The notes under the pieces are model-generated. The model saw only the letters and a list, made by a program, of their open reading frames with translations, had not been told where the DNA came from and did no database searches. Source: Mycobacterium sp. (GTDB lineage: Bacteria > Actinomycetota > Actinomycetes > Mycobacteriales > Mycobacteriaceae). Taken from it: a stretch of DNA of 58,329 nucleotides. Positions 57,651 to 58,329 of the stretch are shown here, one piece after another (position 1 is the stretch's first letter; every line of letters begins with the position of its first letter). The stretch lies in assembly GCA_011620645.1 (NCBI GenBank), contig WOYS01000018.1, positions 1 to 58,329 on the forward strand, given 5' to 3'. The translations under genes were made by a program, and so were the position numbers.

Positions 57651-57931
57651 GGGGAACGAGGACGAAGACTAGCACGCACCTACCGGCCAGCTGGAATCGG
57701 CTGGTCCCGGTGGCGCCAAGCTGAGCGCGATTCACCCAACCTGCGGTGCGACAGCGCAGAGAGTGGTATCACCTGTCTCGACAGCAACGCTGGCCACGGC
57801 TTTGCGATCGCACGTCAGGTTTACCAGCTGTTTTAGGAACGATTGCCGTGCTGTTGCAAGTGATTTGTAGTTCCTCGCATGGTTGGACTAATGTTCCTTT
57901 CCGCACCGGGTGACGATCTCACCCGAGGCGC
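57651..57931. other. Intergenic stretch between divergent tRNA units
   Basis: No gene seen. It must hold the promoters of the minus-strand tRNA-Val and of the plus-strand Gly-Cys-Val cluster; I cannot fix their elements. Confidence 0.4.
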
Positions 57932-58004
57932 GCGGACGTGGCGCAGTTGGTAGCGCACAACCTTGCCAAGGTTGGGGTCGCGGGTTCGAATCCCGTCGTC
58001 CGCT
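57932..58004 (+). tRNA. tRNA-Gly (anticodon GCC)
   Basis: Acceptor GCGGACG pairs with CGTCCGC; D-arm GGCGCAGTTGGTAGCGC; anticodon loop TTGCCAA; T-arm GCGGGTTCGAATCCCGT. First of three tRNA genes on the plus strand. Confidence 0.95.
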
Positions 58005-58031
58005 CGAAGGTGCGGTGGCATCAACCCCAAT

Positions 58032-58105
58032 GGTGGAGTGGCCGAGTGGTGAGGCAACGGCCTGCAAAGCCGTGCACACGGGTTCGATTCCCGTCTCCAC
58101 CTCCA
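58032..58105 (+). tRNA. tRNA-Cys (anticodon GCA)
   Basis: Acceptor GGTGGAG pairs with CTCCACC; anticodon loop CTGCAAA gives GCA; T-arm ACGGGTTCGATTCCCGT. The 3' CCA is encoded (58103-58105). It lies 27 bases after tRNA-Gly. Confidence 0.95.
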
Positions 58106-58117
58106 AGTTAGACCCCG

Positions 58118-58192
58118 GCGCGATTAGCTCAGCGGGAGAGCGCTTCCCTGACACGGAAGAGGTCACTGGTTCAATCCCAGTATCGCGCACCA
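58118..58192 (+). tRNA. tRNA-Val (anticodon GAC)
   Basis: Acceptor GCGCGAT pairs with ATCGCGC; D-arm TAGCTCAGCGGGAGAGC; anticodon loop CTGACAC gives GAC; T-arm CTGGTTCAATCCCAG. CCA is encoded at 58190-58192. Third gene of the Gly-Cys-Val cluster. Confidence 0.95.
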
Positions 58193-58207
58193 CAATTCGT
58201 GCAGATG

Positions 58208-58229
58208 AGGCCCGGTTTCGACTGGGCCT
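58208..58229 (+). terminator. Hairpin after the tRNA cluster
   Basis: AGGCCC (58208-58213) pairs with GGGCCT (58224-58229) over a ten-base loop, 16 bases after the last tRNA. The short stem and TTCGT tail fit a weak terminator. Confidence 0.5.
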
Positions 58230-58329
58230 TCGTCATGTTCGCGCAATGATCGCACCGAGCGACACGCCGATCGCGAACAATCTCCCGGATCTCACGCCAT
58301 TTGTCGGTGGCATTCGCTAGCCTCCCGGC

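Overview
The window is high-GC actinobacterial DNA and almost certainly comes from a Mycobacterium (Mycolicibacterium-type) chromosome. The block from about 11.9 to 46.2 kb follows the gene order I remember for M. tuberculosis Rv2576c-Rv2614c: radical SAM protein, hisS, ppiB, rel, apt, lipoprotein, secF-secD-yajC, gabT, ruvCAB, yebC, pdxT-tesB-pdxS, and the phosphatidylinositol mannoside operon with thrS. The 2.0-9.4 kb operon matches the Rv0081-Rv0087 hyc locus. No database search was possible; all names rest on motifs and remembered family features.

Left part (1-11.9 kb, accessory). The edge holds decayed lipid/polyketide genes: a frameshifted PfaA-like ketosynthase, a thiolase N-terminus and an internally deleted thiolase. 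Next is a seven-gene operon of an ArsR regulator plus a six-subunit membrane complex related to group 4 [NiFe] hydrogenases. Its large subunit lacks all four nickel-binding cysteines. A second ArsR paralogue follows, and a shared sequence motif lies before the thiolase and before both arsR genes. A desaturase-like diiron protein and an arylsulfatase remnant complete the section.

Core part (11.9-54.2 kb). A radical SAM gene is driven by a promoter built around a perfect LexA box. Then come a secreted protein, a Tat-exported phosphatase, hisS, a metallo-beta-lactamase-fold hydrolase, two tandem cyclophilins, rel, apt, a lipoprotein and the Sec accessory genes. gabT has lost its catalytic core and is also split by an intact IS607-type element with serine recombinase tnpA and nuclease tnpB; the GG target dinucleotide and empty site can be reconstructed. 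Further right are an aldehyde dehydrogenase, ruvCAB with a weaker LexA box, yebC, an NCS1 transporter with a cysteine-rich tail, pyridoxal phosphate synthase genes flanking a thioesterase, the overlapping thrS-HIT-pgsA-patA-pimA-Nudix operon, a thioesterase pair, a phosphotransferase, glycogen phosphorylase and two flavin monooxygenases.

Right part (54.2-58.3 kb). A TetR fragment, ferredoxin fdxA and a SpoIIAA-like gene precede a 2.1-kb remnant island in a tRNA-Val gene. The island is bounded by a 45-bp direct repeat of the tRNA 3' part and holds integrase, transposase and cytochrome oxidase fragments, a 48-residue desulforedoxin-like protein and a perfect 44-bp palindrome with a CsoR-like core. 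tRNA-Gly, tRNA-Cys and a second tRNA-Val close the window.
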